64,000 nt of DNA, taken from NCBI GenBank assembly GCA_034638255.1, contig JAWPGT010000028.1, positions 124,001 to 188,000 of the forward strand, read 5' to 3'. Positions 46,071 through 59,699 of this stretch are shown in pieces. A program made the position numbers and the translations under genes. Source of the DNA: Coprinus comatus (taxonomy: Eukaryota; Basidiomycota; Agaricomycetes; Agaricales; Agaricaceae). Numbering within the stretch: the stretch's first letter is position 1; every line of letters starts with the position of its first letter. The notes beneath the pieces were generated by a model. That model saw nothing but the letters and a program-made list of their open reading frames with translations. It did no database searches and was not told the DNA's origin.

Positions 46071-49000
46071 TTGAATTTTTTCTAACAAGACAGTAAACTG
46101 GGTAGTAAGTAGTCCTTCACGAGATTAATGAGATAAAGTAGATCAATTTTCCTATCACGTGAGTACGCGTTTATGATCCGTGACCAATGCGATGCTCATG
46201 TGATGTTATGGGTCACAAAGTCTACCTGAATGCTCAATTTCGAACTTCCAAATTTACAAAAAGTAAAAGTACAGTACGTGCTTTTTTGGACTGTGTCGAT
46301 TTATCACTGTCCGTCACATGAGCAGGGTATGTAAGAGTCTAACGAACGCAAAATATTTCAGGGATGACGCTTCATGTTGCCATTGCATCACATCACTTTT
46401 GTCTCCACCGATTCAAATGACTACACTACCTGGAGGCCCACTTTAAAGGAAATGATCTTCAGGGTTACACTCTCTGTGATCTATCAAATATCAACTGTAC
46501 CTGAATCTGCGGCCCCCATATAGATTTCTACATTCACACATCTACACGAGCTGGGCACCCATTAGTATCCGATAGACTTTTCTCTTTCGAACTTGTCGGA
46601 AATTGGCATGCAGCTTCAATAAAACGGTGATGCATGACCATTGATGGATGCCACGGCAAATACTTTTACGCCACAAAATCATCTGCTTGGTATCGGTATT
46701 CATACATTCGTATCGTATGTGGGTTTATATATTGTGTTAAACATAACACAATGTGTACCTGCGTAATAAGTTTGATCGAAAGGTTACCTGAGTTACTAAT
46801 GTTATCCACAACTTTAGGCTTAGGGTTCTATGTATAAGCCACCCAAGTCAACCCCTTCTTTTCATGCCACAGCTTCCTAAGTATTAGCATACTTATCACA
46901 ATCAAATATACTACGACGGTCGCTCAGTACGGTTTATCGCGCTTCCCTTATCAGCGCGGCTATATTTCATTCTCCTCAGTGCTATTACTATCGCAAAACC
47001 ACAAACCAACTTGGGGTATCAAATGTCGTAAAGAATCGAGCTCGGCTATCTTTCTGTCAACATTCTGACATCTATTCAGATTGTTATTACTATTTGGGAA
47101 GATACCTACCCGGCGTTCACAGCACGTTTTTTATATGGATACTTACTAGGTATCACCACTCTAGTATGTATTCGCAAAGTTAAAGATAAACCAAAGATAT
47201 CTTCTATAACTACTGATCTCTGATTATGGGTAAACCTAACCCTTATCTGGATAACCTTCGAATTCACCAAATGTTAAAAATTCTATTGAGAAGCATGCAC
47301 AAACGGAAGTAACAGATACAACCCCCGTATAATGTACTTCTAGCGATTGCATAGTTAGTATCTAGTAGCTTTCATCCCCGACATTTGAGAGCGGTAAAAT
47401 CAAAAATGGCGAATATATATCATACTATCATTTCTTCTCACAGAATCGTTTGATGTCCGCCGTGACATACATCTTCTTTATAAAACCAAAGTGAGAAACT
47501 TTATTCCATAAAGTAACTTGTCGGAAAATATGCACTTGATTCAATTTTTGGGGTTTTAAAACTTGGAGACGTCAGTTATTTTGATTGTAAAGGATTCATC
47601 GTTCGTTTCTCATGCAATCGTTTACCAGAGATGGCAATTTGATCATTCATGACAAGCGCTTGGAGAAAAATACTGTGCCTTAAGCAACACGTTCGATGAT
47701 GATCGATGATTTAGTGGAGACACCAAAATCGGCAATTACTAGATGCTGAATTGTCGACCTCGTTTAAACTTGCCGAGCACAGGGTAATCTGTTTATGGTT
47801 GTTATACCTATTTCTTCGGAGGTTGGATCAGGTAGGTAATTTGTGATAGGACATACCAACAACAGCCCGGACAAGATGATTATAAGTCCAAAACATATCA
47901 ACCCTGAGAAGTAAGTACTATGCTTTGCGGAATGAGACAATTGAATAGAATAGTATTAAGTGGGTGGGAGAGTTCGTCAGAAATTTCATTTTTGTCGTAT
48001 GTTATCATAATCAAGCCACTACCGCCTATCATGAAGGCATGTAACCGTGAACTTTACTACAAACCACGGATGTGGCGGCGATGAATCTGAACTTGCACAC
48101 CACATTTCTTGAAATGATAGCCAGTAGTCATATCCTCATTAAGCACACATCGTTATTCGGCAGAGATACCATTACTACCCCTATAACACTGAAAGTTTGA
48201 ATCCGATTTCTGGGAACGAGTAAAATGTTCAATGGGAGACAGCTTGAGACATTATGCAACCTTAAGGAGACATGAAAAGAATGATCTGAGGTATGATGTC
48301 TATTCACAGCACTCAACGTAACGTTTGGTACTATTACACATTTGGTAAATCATTGCGCAGTGGACTCTTGACATATATGCATTACATTTCACTTGTATGA
48401 ACTAGTACTGAGTTTCAATCTAAAGGTAATATGGGTGGGTACAGCTACAGCACAGGTTGAACGAAAGCACAAAAAAAGTCATAATCGTGATTATATTCAT
48501 GTAATCCAATATTCCAATGTAGATGTATTGTGATTTAGCTTTTTGATAGACAAACCGTCAAGCGACTATTCCCAACAGTTGTTCAATCCGTTGGTCGCGC
48601 AAGAAACCTACGCTTATTATGTAGATTGGTTTTTTTTCTGACCGTGACACCGCCTATTGAGATCTCTCTTCGGTTAACAATTACAATTGTGCTTCATGAG
48701 TCACGCTAGTAAGCATGTTAGCTTCAAACAAAGTATTGTTATTCAAGGAGGAATTACTGTGTTGAAGACTGTTGCCTTCTCTCTACGCAACACAACCCGT
48801 CTGAGGCAGTGACCCTAGCACTGTTGCAACCGGAGACCTCGCAGTCTCACAGATTGCGTCATGGTGGACTTTACAGTTTGTGCAGTAATAATAGTGACAG
48901 CTTCCGTCACTTGATTCGAAAACAAGTCACCAGCAGGACACATGATCAAACATAAACGCTAATTCCGCTCAAAGCGCTAGAAGAAATGCAGGTGTCGTTC

Positions 49001-50310
49001 CCCGCAACCTAGATTAAGAGGTCTGGACGATAGGAACATGGGGTCGAATTACTTATTCAAATCATTCCTGAGTGTTTCAAAGATTTAGGAGCTTTAACAG
49101 CGCAAAAAGAGATGGTCATATGAGTTTCTACCACCCCAGGCCAGCCACTAACTCATAAGACTTTTCTTCCCACCAGAGAGATTGGAATAAAATACAAGAA
49201 AGAATGAATGGCTACCTGCCCAATCTCCAGATGTTTCCCAAGGGGAACTCGCAAACCGCGGCTATCAGGACATCGGCGGTCCTTGTAAGCGTACCACAAA
49301 ACACGATAGATATACTATTAACATATTCATGAGCGCGGAAAACAACCAGTGTTTGTCCAAAAATTGATGCATATATTGATGCGCGATTTGGAAGGACACT
49401 CAGGTAAGCAGATATCTTGTCCAAAACCTTTTACTCTTCCCGACACACTTTCATGAAAAGGAGTGAGTTGGATATGCTGCGGCTTTGGACAACTTACAGT
49501 GGCGTTCTTGAAGAGGGTGTATCAGGATTTTAGCTCAAGGAGTATACCACTTGGCAACGTTACAGATCATGTACAACCAATTACTATCCTCCGGGTCTAG
49601 CGAAGCGAATTAGATTGCTGTAAAACATTTGAAGATAACAATCGTGATCACTGAGTGCTATAGACGACGCGCCTTTTGGCGATGTGGAATGTTCTGAAAT
49701 GAAGACGAGAGGCAGCCGACAGGCGAAAAGCTAGCGCAAAGGTAATCCACGGCTGTCAGGATGTATCAATCCCCAGGAGTTCGCCATCATGTCGCGATAG
49801 TAAACGGCCGAAGGGTACACCTATATTTAGCTCCGAGGACCAAAGGCGCTTGTTGGAGATCAGGGGGGGAACCGGAAATACCGACAAGTAAAGTCCAGTG
49901 CTATTAGGAGAAAAATGCCGATATACATCTATAATTGTTGGGATCAGTATCATGGACTGGGAAGTCTCTTGGTCTCAGAGGTAAGAACGGACAAGCGTAA
50001 TCAAGCACATGCAGCGAAAACTCCATTAGGCACGGGCAACAAATATGGGACGGCACTCTCCATCGGACATCGCTCGTACATAAGCATGCGTAGCTACCAG
50101 ATCTTACTGAAAATCTCAATCTCATCTGGATCGCATTGTCATTGATCCCGATTCGCTAAGAACAGTGTGAGAACAGGGTTCACCCACCACCAATCCCGGC
50201 TATTCGTCAGAATTATAAGTCGCTGCCTATCACTCTTTCGATTACTTATAGCCTCGCACGATTGCTGTTCTCGATACCAACTCATCCACACCTCCCCTCA
50301 CATACCAATC
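46071..50310. other. gene-poor stretch of about 4.2 kb
   Basis: Promoter side of GMP synthase and of the Myb gene. No frame above about 76 codons and no recognisable domain, RNA gene or repeat. Confidence 0.45.
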
Positions 50311-51815
50311 ATGCTCTGCAGAGAACGTCGATCATGGACTGCCAAAGAAGATCAACTCCTCCGCGAAGCTGTCGCTAAAGGTACGTGTCACTGTCACTCT
50401 TTGGCCGCTGCTATGCTCACTTGTCCTCGTCACTGTAGAGGATCCAGAAAATCCAAATCCTTCCAAGTGGCACGCAATTGCCAAGCACGTGCCAAACAGA
50501 ACCAACAAGGACTGTCGCAAGAGATGGTTCGCCAAGATGGCCTCCGATGTAGTCAAAGGAGGTTGGGCCCCAGAGGAGGACGAAAGGCTTGTCAAGGGAA
50601 TAGAACGCTATGGTACTAGGTATGTATACTGAAACACGACTAAACATCGTTTATTAAATTACTCTCCACAGATGGTCCCTTGTTGCATCTGTGGTTCAAA
50701 CACGGAACAGCGATCGTAAGTCTCCTTTTTCTGCTCTCTCTTTTCCATACTCATCAATTATTCCCAGAATGTGCCAAGCGCTGGACAGATACACTTAATC
50801 CTGCAATTGACAGGACAACTTGGACGCCAGATGCTGTAAGTATCGTGTTTATATACACATCAATTCTCTTGCTCATCTTCCTCAGGATGAACTATTGCTA
50901 CAAGCAGTCAACGAGCATGGCAAAGTCTGGACGAAAATTGTCAAAACGTATTTCCCCGGTCGCACAGGACTGTCAGCCAAGAACAGGTATGCATATGCAA
51001 TTGTTCGACTTCATCGTGGACAATATCCTTATATGGCGACCCTGCAGATATAATAGTATCACGAGGTTTAATGCTGATCCCTCACGCGCAAGACCGAGGA
51101 GGAAAACACCCGAGAACGCACGCTACTCATTGGAAAGAAAAACAGAAAGCGTGTCCTCTTCTTCTAGCGCCTCACCCGCAACTCCCTCTGCCCCATTGCC
51201 TCGCTTAATTCAATCTTCCTTCTCCTCGGGGAACTCTCTCTCATATGACTATGATTCTATGCCATGGTCTTCTTCATCGTCATCTAGCGGTGATGATGGT
51301 TCTATCTTCAGCTCCCCCGTCAACATGACAGGCTTAGATATTCTGGATGGTCATTCCCTACCAGCCACCCCTTCGACCGACGGATCGTATCAAGGGATTG
51401 ACATGGTCAATCAGCCCTTGCCCACTCTTACGGAAGAGCCTCAACTGGTTGTTTATTCTGATACAACTACGCTACCTGCAGACTCGATGTACGCCAAGTC
51501 ATTCATGAATGGCCAATCTGGTGAATCAATGATGTACTCCAGCGGTGGACAAGAACTCTATCAACATTATACCCAATTCGCATCCGTATACAATCACGGC
51601 GACATGGCGTCGCATTTCCCAAGTGTCTTTGAGTCACTTCCCAACCAGGTCGATCCGTTGATCGGATTGAATTGGGACACGGCCGTCCCTCTTGAAACCA
51701 AATATAATCATGGTTTCAAGCTTCCGCCACAGAACGAGTATGCAGTGAGTATCCCTTATTATCAGTTGCAATCGGTTCAGTTTTCTGATGCTTCCTTCAG
51801 TCTTACATTTTTTAG
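50311..51815 (+). CDS. three-repeat Myb-like DNA-binding protein
   Basis: Predicted nuclear transcription factor of about 400 residues in seven exons. ATG 50311 gives MLCRERRSWTAKEDQLL, repeat 1 with HAIAKHVPNRTNKDCRKRW. Repeat 2 has GGWAPEEDERLVKGIERYGT, then RWSLVASVVQTRNSDQCAKRW. Repeat 3 has TTWTPDADELLLQAVNEHGK and KIVKTYFPGRTGLSAKNRY. The spaced Trp residues and the [RK]RW recognition-helix ends are clear, so this is a c-Myb/Bas1-like R1R2R3 arrangement. A basic linker follows, then a long Ser-rich, acidic, probably activating region (SSSSSASPATPSAP, SSSSSSSGDDGS). After NEYA at 51749 a GTGAGT donor and an acceptor at 51800 give a short end with a stop at 51815. Reading through instead gives a stop at 51969. 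Confidence 0.85.
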
Positions 51816-54049
51816 ACATCTCTTTCAATTTCGCATTAGGCTTTGTAGATTAGATATGATGTACCAACATAAGCTCTTCGTAACTTCGCGCTTCCCCCGA
51901 CCATTGGCATGGACGTATTTTTATGCTGTACTAGATTTCTTTATATTATGCACCAACTATGTATTTTAGCTGCATTCGAATTAACATTCTATCGTCACCC
52001 TTCTGATTGATCATTGCTCCCTTAAGTTGAACCCTTCATGAAGCAGTCCGGTACATGGAGAAGTCAGACATCGCCGAACGATGCCACAGGGTTATTGCTC
52101 CGCACAGAGTCCTCATTTTTTCAATGACCCTATCATCCCTAGGTAGTATGATATCATACATGTTCATGAAACTTCAAATATATTTTTATCATACTTATCA
52201 ATCTTTGGTGAGTATCACATATTCCATGGACTTCTTCAAAGTCCCCAGCGACATTGTCCGCGCTTATAACGCGGCAGAAGACATTAGGGCTTCATGGCAT
52301 GGGATATCAACTCCTGAGCTAATCTGGTTTAATTTTCAAATTTCAGGTACGATTGCTAGGGTTTTGTAGTTCATCAAGCTCGAAAGTTGATGTTAGAGTG
52401 AGACTTTAAATCCGCCTTTTTGCACAGTTCAATTCCCCAAAGTACTGTAGATTACACATCTGGTACAGTCATTCGGTTATTATTAACCTTATGATGAGGC
52501 TTTGGTTGTGATATTGTAGCGGAAGCGCGGAGATCACTCGCTATATTCAAAGTTATAAGTAGGTAACAACAAGCAAAAGTGTCGTTAGATAATTTTAAGG
52601 AGATAAGGATTATCCATTATCTTCTTACTTCGAGGCGATGTGAGGCCTTGGGTGCTCCCGCGGTGAACATATTTATAGCCCGCTACCTGCAAGAAGAACA
52701 ACTTGAATACCATTTGGCCAGAGATCTCCGTCCTTGTCGGTTGGAAAACCCGAAACACATTGTCTGCATAAACATAGTTCAATGGGAGCATTTGGAGGTG
52801 TTATTTTGGTTCCTGTAAGCGTGTAGTGGGAATGGATGTGTCGCTTCCATTGCTGACTCCTATGCTATGGGGGATTTGTCTATACTATGACCGATTCAGA
52901 TGTCAAGGAAGGATATACCGCCGGTGACCAAACTGGTTACTTGGATTGTTGTAGCACGAATGGAAATTTATAATACCGACCAAGGCTTCATACGCCACAT
53001 GGACTGGAAAGTTTATATTCCGCATTAAACTTAGTACGACGAGGTGGCTTCGGATCAGTATTCCAGCTATCCAGTTTTCATAGGTTATCACAACTCCGCT
53101 TCGTCAGGCTTAAAACTTTGATATCAGAAATTGCGAAATGACTGCCCCGCATCGTTCTGAAGATTTTTTAGCTTCAAACACACAAAAGGCACGATGCATG
53201 GCCGATGTGACCCACCTTATTCGTTTGTAACAAATATAATACAATGGTCAAGCGGGTTGTCAAGTATCCCTCAAGACAGAGCCATCTTTCTCCCACTGTA
53301 TTTTTTTTGACATGACAGATACTTGAACATCATCACAAGCAATCATTGAAAAAGGAGCTTCTAAGAGGGCCGGGAACGTCGCTCTTGCCCAAGATGGGAA
53401 AGAATGTCGCATCGACCTAGAAATGAATAGAAAGAATCGGAAATTGCCGAAAATCGAAGCCAACAAACTCTTGGGGATGGAGCGGAACCGTGACCCAGAC
53501 GCAGTTGGGAATGATCGACGAACATGTTAACAATGACTTGTACATATGACCCAATTCCTTGGATTCCCCTAGGGGAACGGTGAAAACAGCATAACATCTC
53601 ATCTTCTATCCACACATAGTAGGATGAATGGTGCTATCCCGCCGGTGAGATTGACAAAATTTAAATTAGTGAATTGCATTTAATGAGAAATGGTAGGCGC
53701 GGTTACACAAGCGGTTGTTTCAGTCCTTTGGTTCGGCAGGACTTGTTGTTAAGAATTGTGTCCACGGACAAAAGAACTCAAGCCTAACAATGGGAGTTAC
53801 TGTAGTGGTTGAGGGTGAGCATAGGAAAAAGTATTAGGACAAACTTGGGTGGATTGTCGGCGGGCCGCTGCACCGTCGGATCGTCGGAGTTTGAAAATTC
53901 GGAATCATCTGACCCCTAAAATACATTGGTTTACCCTCTTTGGAGTAACACAACTACTATGTTTTCCCGTAGTAGCCCGTCGTCCTCATAGAGGCGTTAA
54001 TTCAGGAGATTATATTTCTCTTTCTTACAATCATCTATCTTTTTGTGAA
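51816..54049. other. intergenic, nothing recognised
   Basis: About 2.2 kb without a supported gene. Frames up to 104 codons lack domains and splice support. Confidence 0.4.
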
Positions 54050-55858
54050 ATGACTACTCCCGTAAATCTTCGGTTACCAGGAACAATTAACGTCGAGGTT
54101 TGGAATGACTTCATCAATAGTTGCTAACGACTAACAATCAGACAAAAATCTTGATAGATTCTTCCTCGTGGACTCACAATACATAAGCTGATTTTTGAAG
54201 TTGAAGAAAAGGTGAGACTAGTTACTGTCAATCAGTTATGGTTTGCTGTCTCTCACAATCGACAATGCAGACACACGACATTGTCATCGGCCCTGAGGAG
54301 CCAGAAGATCATGTCAACCAGAAGTACACTAATACAATCGTAGGAAGATATGTTAACCGAATCCCCGTTGGAAAACATATACTCGAGAGAAATGGAGTCA
54401 CTAGCGAGTTTGAAGCACAAGCAAATGGTACCATATTCTTCACTTCCCAAATTCTAGTACTGTATTGATGTCAAGAAATCTCATGCGTTATCTACTACAG
54501 AAAACCCGAGGGTCTCTTTACATGGCGGTCCTGTTGGATTTGACTCAGTTCTGTGGACGGTTTTACCAAAGGAGGAAGCACCTCAGTTGTTCTCTGTAAT
54601 GGAATTTCGCCAAATTCAAGCGCTTCCCGCGGAGGGTTATGCCATCTTTCGCTTGATCTCTCCTGATGGCTTTCAAGGTTATCCTGGCGAACTAATCACT
54701 GAAGTCCTTATTGCTGTTATCGCTCCTACTGCTGATCAAGCCTACCGTGGTAAATCCGGAAAGCTTGGTCATGTCGCGATTGTCTACAGATCCAAGCTGA
54801 CTGGTTCTAGCCAAAACGTGGTTACACCAGTCAACTTAACGCAAGTGAGCATCTAGATGGTTTAGACTGTGTTTTTTTTTAGGTTATCTGATAAACGAGA
54901 ATAAACGATATAGCATTGGGGGTTCAATCTAGATGCGAGCTTGAGAGATAGAGGATTAGACGCTTCTTCTGTAAAAAATCACGAGTTGACCATACAGGTT
55001 AGTATCTTGAGTATCGCCATTGGACTTAGTATTGACAGCTTACTAGGCGGATAGTATTGCAGGATTGGACGACGTCTGTCTATCCACTGGAAATTTTATC
55101 CCGATATCTGAAGTACCAGAACATGCTCACAACAAAAAATTGATTGGAGAAAAGTTCCCTTCGAAAGGCTATGGTTAGTAGTGCGTTTCATATTGTCATA
55201 TCCCACTAAACATTGATTGGTATCGCAACTAGATGACTTCTATCTATTCAAAAAAGACTTCGTATATCCATCGCCAAGTCGAATTTCATCTTCGTTGGAT
55301 TTCGAAGAATTTACTCAATTGAAAGATGTACTTGCCCAGGAGAGTCTACAAGAGCCTTCCCCAGTACAGTTGTCTTCTAAGAAATCTGGGATAGAATTAA
55401 AGTTCTTTAGTAATCGTAAGTATATTCAATCGCTTTTGATAAGTGCCAATTTGGAATTAATGCCCGTATGCAGAGCGTGGTGTGATGTTTTATTCTAACA
55501 ATCTCACTACCCCAGAAAAGGGAGCAAGAAAAATTATACATGGAGGCTCTGGCGAAAGGGGTAAAGGAGATTCTTACGGTCCTGGAAGTATGTGTTTTCT
55601 GCTCTAGCTCCTCACTAATTGTTAGTGTAATACTAAATCGCATACTTCAGCTGCCGCGTTTCTTGAATTCCACGATGTAAGCTTACCTTGCTGACATACT
55701 ATCTTGAATGCTTTGCAAAATCCTAATGAATTTTCGTTTAGCCCTTGACGGCCTTCCTAGATCCGAAGAATAGGGACGCTGAGGATACGCTTCTCACCTC
55801 GGGGGAAATCTACAATAATTTCGTTCGCTTAGAAATTGGTTTCAGCAACCCCATCTGA
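54050..55858 (+). CDS. aldose 1-epimerase (galactose mutarotase family)
   Basis: Interconverts alpha and beta anomers of hexoses such as galactose and glucose. It is cytosolic, with no signal peptide. ATG 54050 (MTTPVNLRLPGTINVE), then ILPRGLTIHKLIFEVEEK, THDIVIGPEEPEDHVNQKY and TNTIVGRYVNRIPVGKH (the N-R binding motif). SLHGGPVGFDSVLW (LHGG), GYPGELITEVLIA, TQHWGFNLDAS (the catalytic His position) and DSIAGLDDVCLSTGNFIPI follow. Late exons give GVMFYSNNLTTPEKGARKIIHGG, TAAFLEFHD, PLTAFLDPKN and EIYNNFVRLEIGFS, ending at 55858. The gene has about ten exons, and all junctions checked are in phase. Roughly 400 residues, a normal length. Confidence 0.92.
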
Positions 55859-58418
55859 AGCGCCAAAGAAGTAAATGTGATATGACTAGAAGACAAGATA
55901 CATCTTAGCGCCTCGTTAGGTGAATAAGGTTGCTTGCTTTATGTATACGGTTTAACTATGTACAACTCCGCCACGATTTCCGGGAAGTAATGTATCTTCT
56001 GATGTGAACATCTGTGGCCTTGATTGCCGTGGTATTCTTAACCGAGGAAACGATGATCAATGGGAACCACTATATCTTTGAAAACGAAATACAAATACAA
56101 AAGCAACCCACGAGAGTCGTCCTGATTTTCACATCTTGGTACCTTAGATTTGCTGTGGCATATAATTTGATCGCAGATCGGTGATTATACTAAACCGGAA
56201 AGATCATGTTGCTAGGCTGGCAAGTGGTGATTTTTTGACATTTCCACGCTCGTTCTCCAAATTCCCATGTCTGACGACCTGTGAAACAAATACTATGTCA
56301 TTTTATTCTGTTTGAATGGAATCTGCAAGTTTCTATTGTACCGCATGCAATTGTTTGGCAGACTGGGTCGGCAGAGGATGCTTCTTTATGATACATGAAA
56401 ACGTGTGTAGTTAGTTGTATTTATATGGAATAGTTTTCGCCGTCCTATATGCACGCCACCATAATGATGATTCCCGAATAGTTTCCGTTTCTTAAGAGGT
56501 TTTTAAGAGGAGTATGAACGAACGATTATGATTACTGATCAATTCGGACAAAAGCACACGTTCGATAAATAAATTTCTTAAGTGATTGACGCTTACAACG
56601 TAACTTCCAATGTCTAAACCATTTGAAAATAAAAAAATAAATGAAATGGCAGGTTGATTCATCTCATCGTCGATTCTCGCGTACCTGATACGATGAATAT
56701 GTTTACTGATAGTAGTCTAAGCGGACTGGCAAGCATTCGGCGGACAAAATATTTCAACTATCCTCCTCATCTTTAGCTACATCTCAGAATATATTGGAAA
56801 TGGCTGGCAAAAAATGTCAAGGGGAAAGAGACCCACTTAATGACGAAGATTGATATTTCTATTGTATGTAGCCCCTGATGTGTCCAACTTCACGGTAGCT
56901 CTCGGGCAGCTCTTAGTTCCATGTGTACACCTACGTGTTGGGTATATGACTGGTATATGAATCAATTGTGAAGACCACATGTGGCAGTTAAATAAAAATG
57001 CTGACAACACTTAAGAAAAGATTACGCGACGATCTGAGTATTTAGCATACTAAGGGTTCTCAATCTATCTGTACGTTTCGCTTCTTCAGAGGGAAATTGA
57101 ACTTACATTTTAATCTGGAGGTGGAATTTTTATTTTATTTTAATGCCCGAAACCCCTAGAAATCTCCCCTTCTAGGTCTATACCTGAGCTGGGGGAATTA
57201 TTGCAAGTCGATAACTGTCTACCCGCTGACCCGGGGAAAATCCAGTGATGAGCAAGTCAGACTGACTGGTCAACATGACCATGACCTTGACCAACTGACT
57301 CCCCCACGGACCATCACTTGATCAAAGACTTTGAAAGTTGAAGCTGAAACATGAAAGGTCGTCGTCGTCACTGCCGACTCACTGGTAACTTCATCAATGA
57401 TTCTTTTCAATATTTTCAGTCAATATTTTCGGGACGATATACAAAACATATTTTCATAGTCTCTGTATGTTTCTCTGTTAATGCTTTTAAGCTGGGTTTT
57501 TATTAACACGAAAGTAATTAAATTGATCTCTTTGTTGTTGGCTGTGGGAAAGCTAGTGCAAAGTCAATTGTTAGGTCTCGACACCGTTGATGACGCTGAT
57601 GACATGTGAGAATGCGAGAATGGTCAAATCAATAGTCATTGGAGTTGCATCAAAGTCAATTGACTTGGTCACCATTACTTGCTCATCATGGGAAAATCAC
57701 ACATTACCCTTGCAGGCCCGTGCGGCATGTATTTAACAAATTTATCCGGAGGCAGGGTCGTCAATGGATCATTTTGACTCAAGTACTAGCACTCCACTGA
57801 CCTGGGACATCTTGTAGTATGAGTCAACGGTCATTACGGTCGTGATAGGCGCCATCAAAAATAAATTAAAATTATTGGTTGGACAGAATTTGGATACAGT
57901 CGTATATCCAGCTTCGTCGGCAGGGTTCTCTCTCACGTATGAATTAGAAACATATTGGTCTATGATTGTGGTGAATATTGTCCAACATGTATCTAGGGTG
58001 TATCTTAGGAGAACGGAGGAACGAAATATAATGTATAATGTACAAACTCACTTACAGGTGTCTTGAGAATATGCAGTGATGCTTTTCGATACATAGCTTA
58101 GGATGGATTGATTACCCAGGAAAAAATCAAGAAGTAAATCAGAAAGCTGTTAGAAGTTACCACGACGGTATACTGAGGATGTGCACGAGTATTGTCAATA
58201 ATTTTGGTCGTTTCGTGGTGCTTAGTTTGAACTTTAGTGGTGGACTTGCTCGGCTGGACATCCTGCCGTTGATGTGATGTCAGGGCGGGGGTCTCCCACG
58301 GGTATGATGTTTGTTTCGGGCGGCATTACCAAACAAGGTCAATTCACAGACAGTGCTCACGGTTGTGTAGCTCGTCGACGTCAAGACTCCAGCCAGGCCG
58401 CAGTCAAAAATCCGCCCT
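55859..58418. other. intergenic, about 2.5 kb, with a TGAC-rich block
   Basis: No supported gene. A block at 57255-57301 holds seven TGAC or GTCA motifs. TCAATATTTTC is directly repeated near 57407-57430. A 74-codon frame at 57842-58066 contains VVYPASSAGFS, faintly like a flavoprotein oxidase, but it is isolated and left unassigned. Confidence 0.4.
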
Positions 58419-58553
58419 GTAAGTACATTAAACGCTTCTAGAGGTCATGATTGACCTCCATGCTGCTTTTCGTGCCGTTTGAAACAGTGGCAAGGGGTGG
58501 ATTGACCTCTGATCTTTGTGATGACGATTTCTGACCAAACTTTTGTTCTTCAG
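58419..58553 (+). other. probable 5'-UTR intron of the eS10 gene
   Basis: A good donor (GTAAGT at 58419) and a pyrimidine-rich acceptor (TTGTTCTTCAG ending 58553) lie just upstream of the ribosomal protein start, as is common for ribosomal protein genes in fungi. The interval contains the perfect inverted repeat GAGGTCA-N4-TGACCTC at 58441-58458. Confidence 0.45.
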
Positions 58554-58663
58554 CAGGAACGCAAGTGCGACTCAGATAATCGCAGTATGTCATCTATGGA
58601 AACGGAATCTTCAGCAGACTGAAACTCGCTGCACAGCTTACCCAAACCCCTCGATTGCCCATT

Positions 58664-59214
58664 ATGATTATTTCAAAGGAGAACAGGCGCACAATCTACG
58701 AGAACCTCTTCAAAGGTGGGATGGAGAATGTCTAGGCGGGAATTATTTGGACTTATAGCCTTGTATTCATCAGAGGGTGTCCTCGTCGCCAAGAAGGACT
58801 TCAACGCGCCTAAGCATGAAGAGCTTGACGTTCCTAACTTGCAAGTTATCAAGGCCATGCAGAGCCTGACCTCCAAGGGTTTCGTCAAAACTCAATTCTC
58901 ATGGCAGTGGTACTACTACGTCTTGACACCTGAAGGTGTTGAATTCCTCCGTGAATGGTGAGATTATCAGATTAGCACGCTTTGGTTATGGGATTGATCA
59001 CGAATAATCAAGGCTTCACCTCCCCGCCGAGATCGTCCCCACCACCTATAAAAAGGCTGCTCGCCCACCCCGTCCCGCCACCGTCCGTGCCGGAGGAGAT
59101 GGTGCTTACCGCCCTCCCCGTGGCGACAGGGATGACTACCGCAAGAAGGAAGGTGCTCCTGAGGGTTACAGGGCCCAATATGCCGGTGTCGGTCGTGGTG
59201 CTCCCAGGGAGTGA
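58664..59214 (+). CDS. RPS10: 40S ribosomal protein eS10
   Basis: Component of the small ribosomal subunit near the head and beak, in the cytoplasm. Three exons. ATG 58664 gives [17 protein letters not shown]. The exon from 58774 reads [18 protein letters not shown] and includes [37 protein letters not shown]. The last exon reads [20 protein letters not shown], then an Arg/Gly-rich tail ending VGRGAPRE, stop at 59214. Length is about 143 residues, as usual for fungal eS10. The winged-helix core is complete. Third codon positions are more C-rich than in the other genes here (for example GCC, CGT, AAG in the last exon), consistent with high expression. Confidence 0.96.
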
Positions 59215-59699
59215 ACGTTGGGTGCTAGTTCCTTTCTGTTATCTACACGGGTCGCAGACATGTAATATGTACATGTGGTTTTATAATCGCCATGCCTTTT
59301 CTTGCCTCTGCAACCATGCCTTACACCTCTGATTCCATCGATTATAACCCCACAGACGTCATGATAGATGTTTTTTAATGATGAAATCTTTATTCGGAAT
59401 CAGAAGTGATATATACAGAAAACCGCGCTTTTAATCCGAACTTTGTTTGTATCCTGATTCTTAGAACCCTTGGAACGTTGGGTGGTCTTCGCAGGGATGG
59501 ACGGTCCAAGGCAAGGGAGGTGGTAGTAAGGACTGATCGTAAGGACTGATATCTGTTTTGGATTATCGATAACCCCAACTGACGAACAAGCTCAAACCAG
59601 AAGCCATCGGAGCAATAGAAATGCGCCGACGTTGTTCTTTCGAAAGCCACCGACAACGTCAACGTCATTGTTCTATTTTCTGTATTAATCAACATCGCA

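Noticed and set aside
51750..51969. Read-through C-terminus of the Myb protein
   Set aside because: A good donor and acceptors give a short end; the read-through tail is hydrophobic and unlike the acidic Ser-rich region before it. Kept only as an alternative.
57842..58066. Frame with VVYPASSAGFS, reminiscent of FAD-linked oxidases
   Set aside because: Only about ten residues look similar, without the FAD-binding motifs or further exons; treated as chance.
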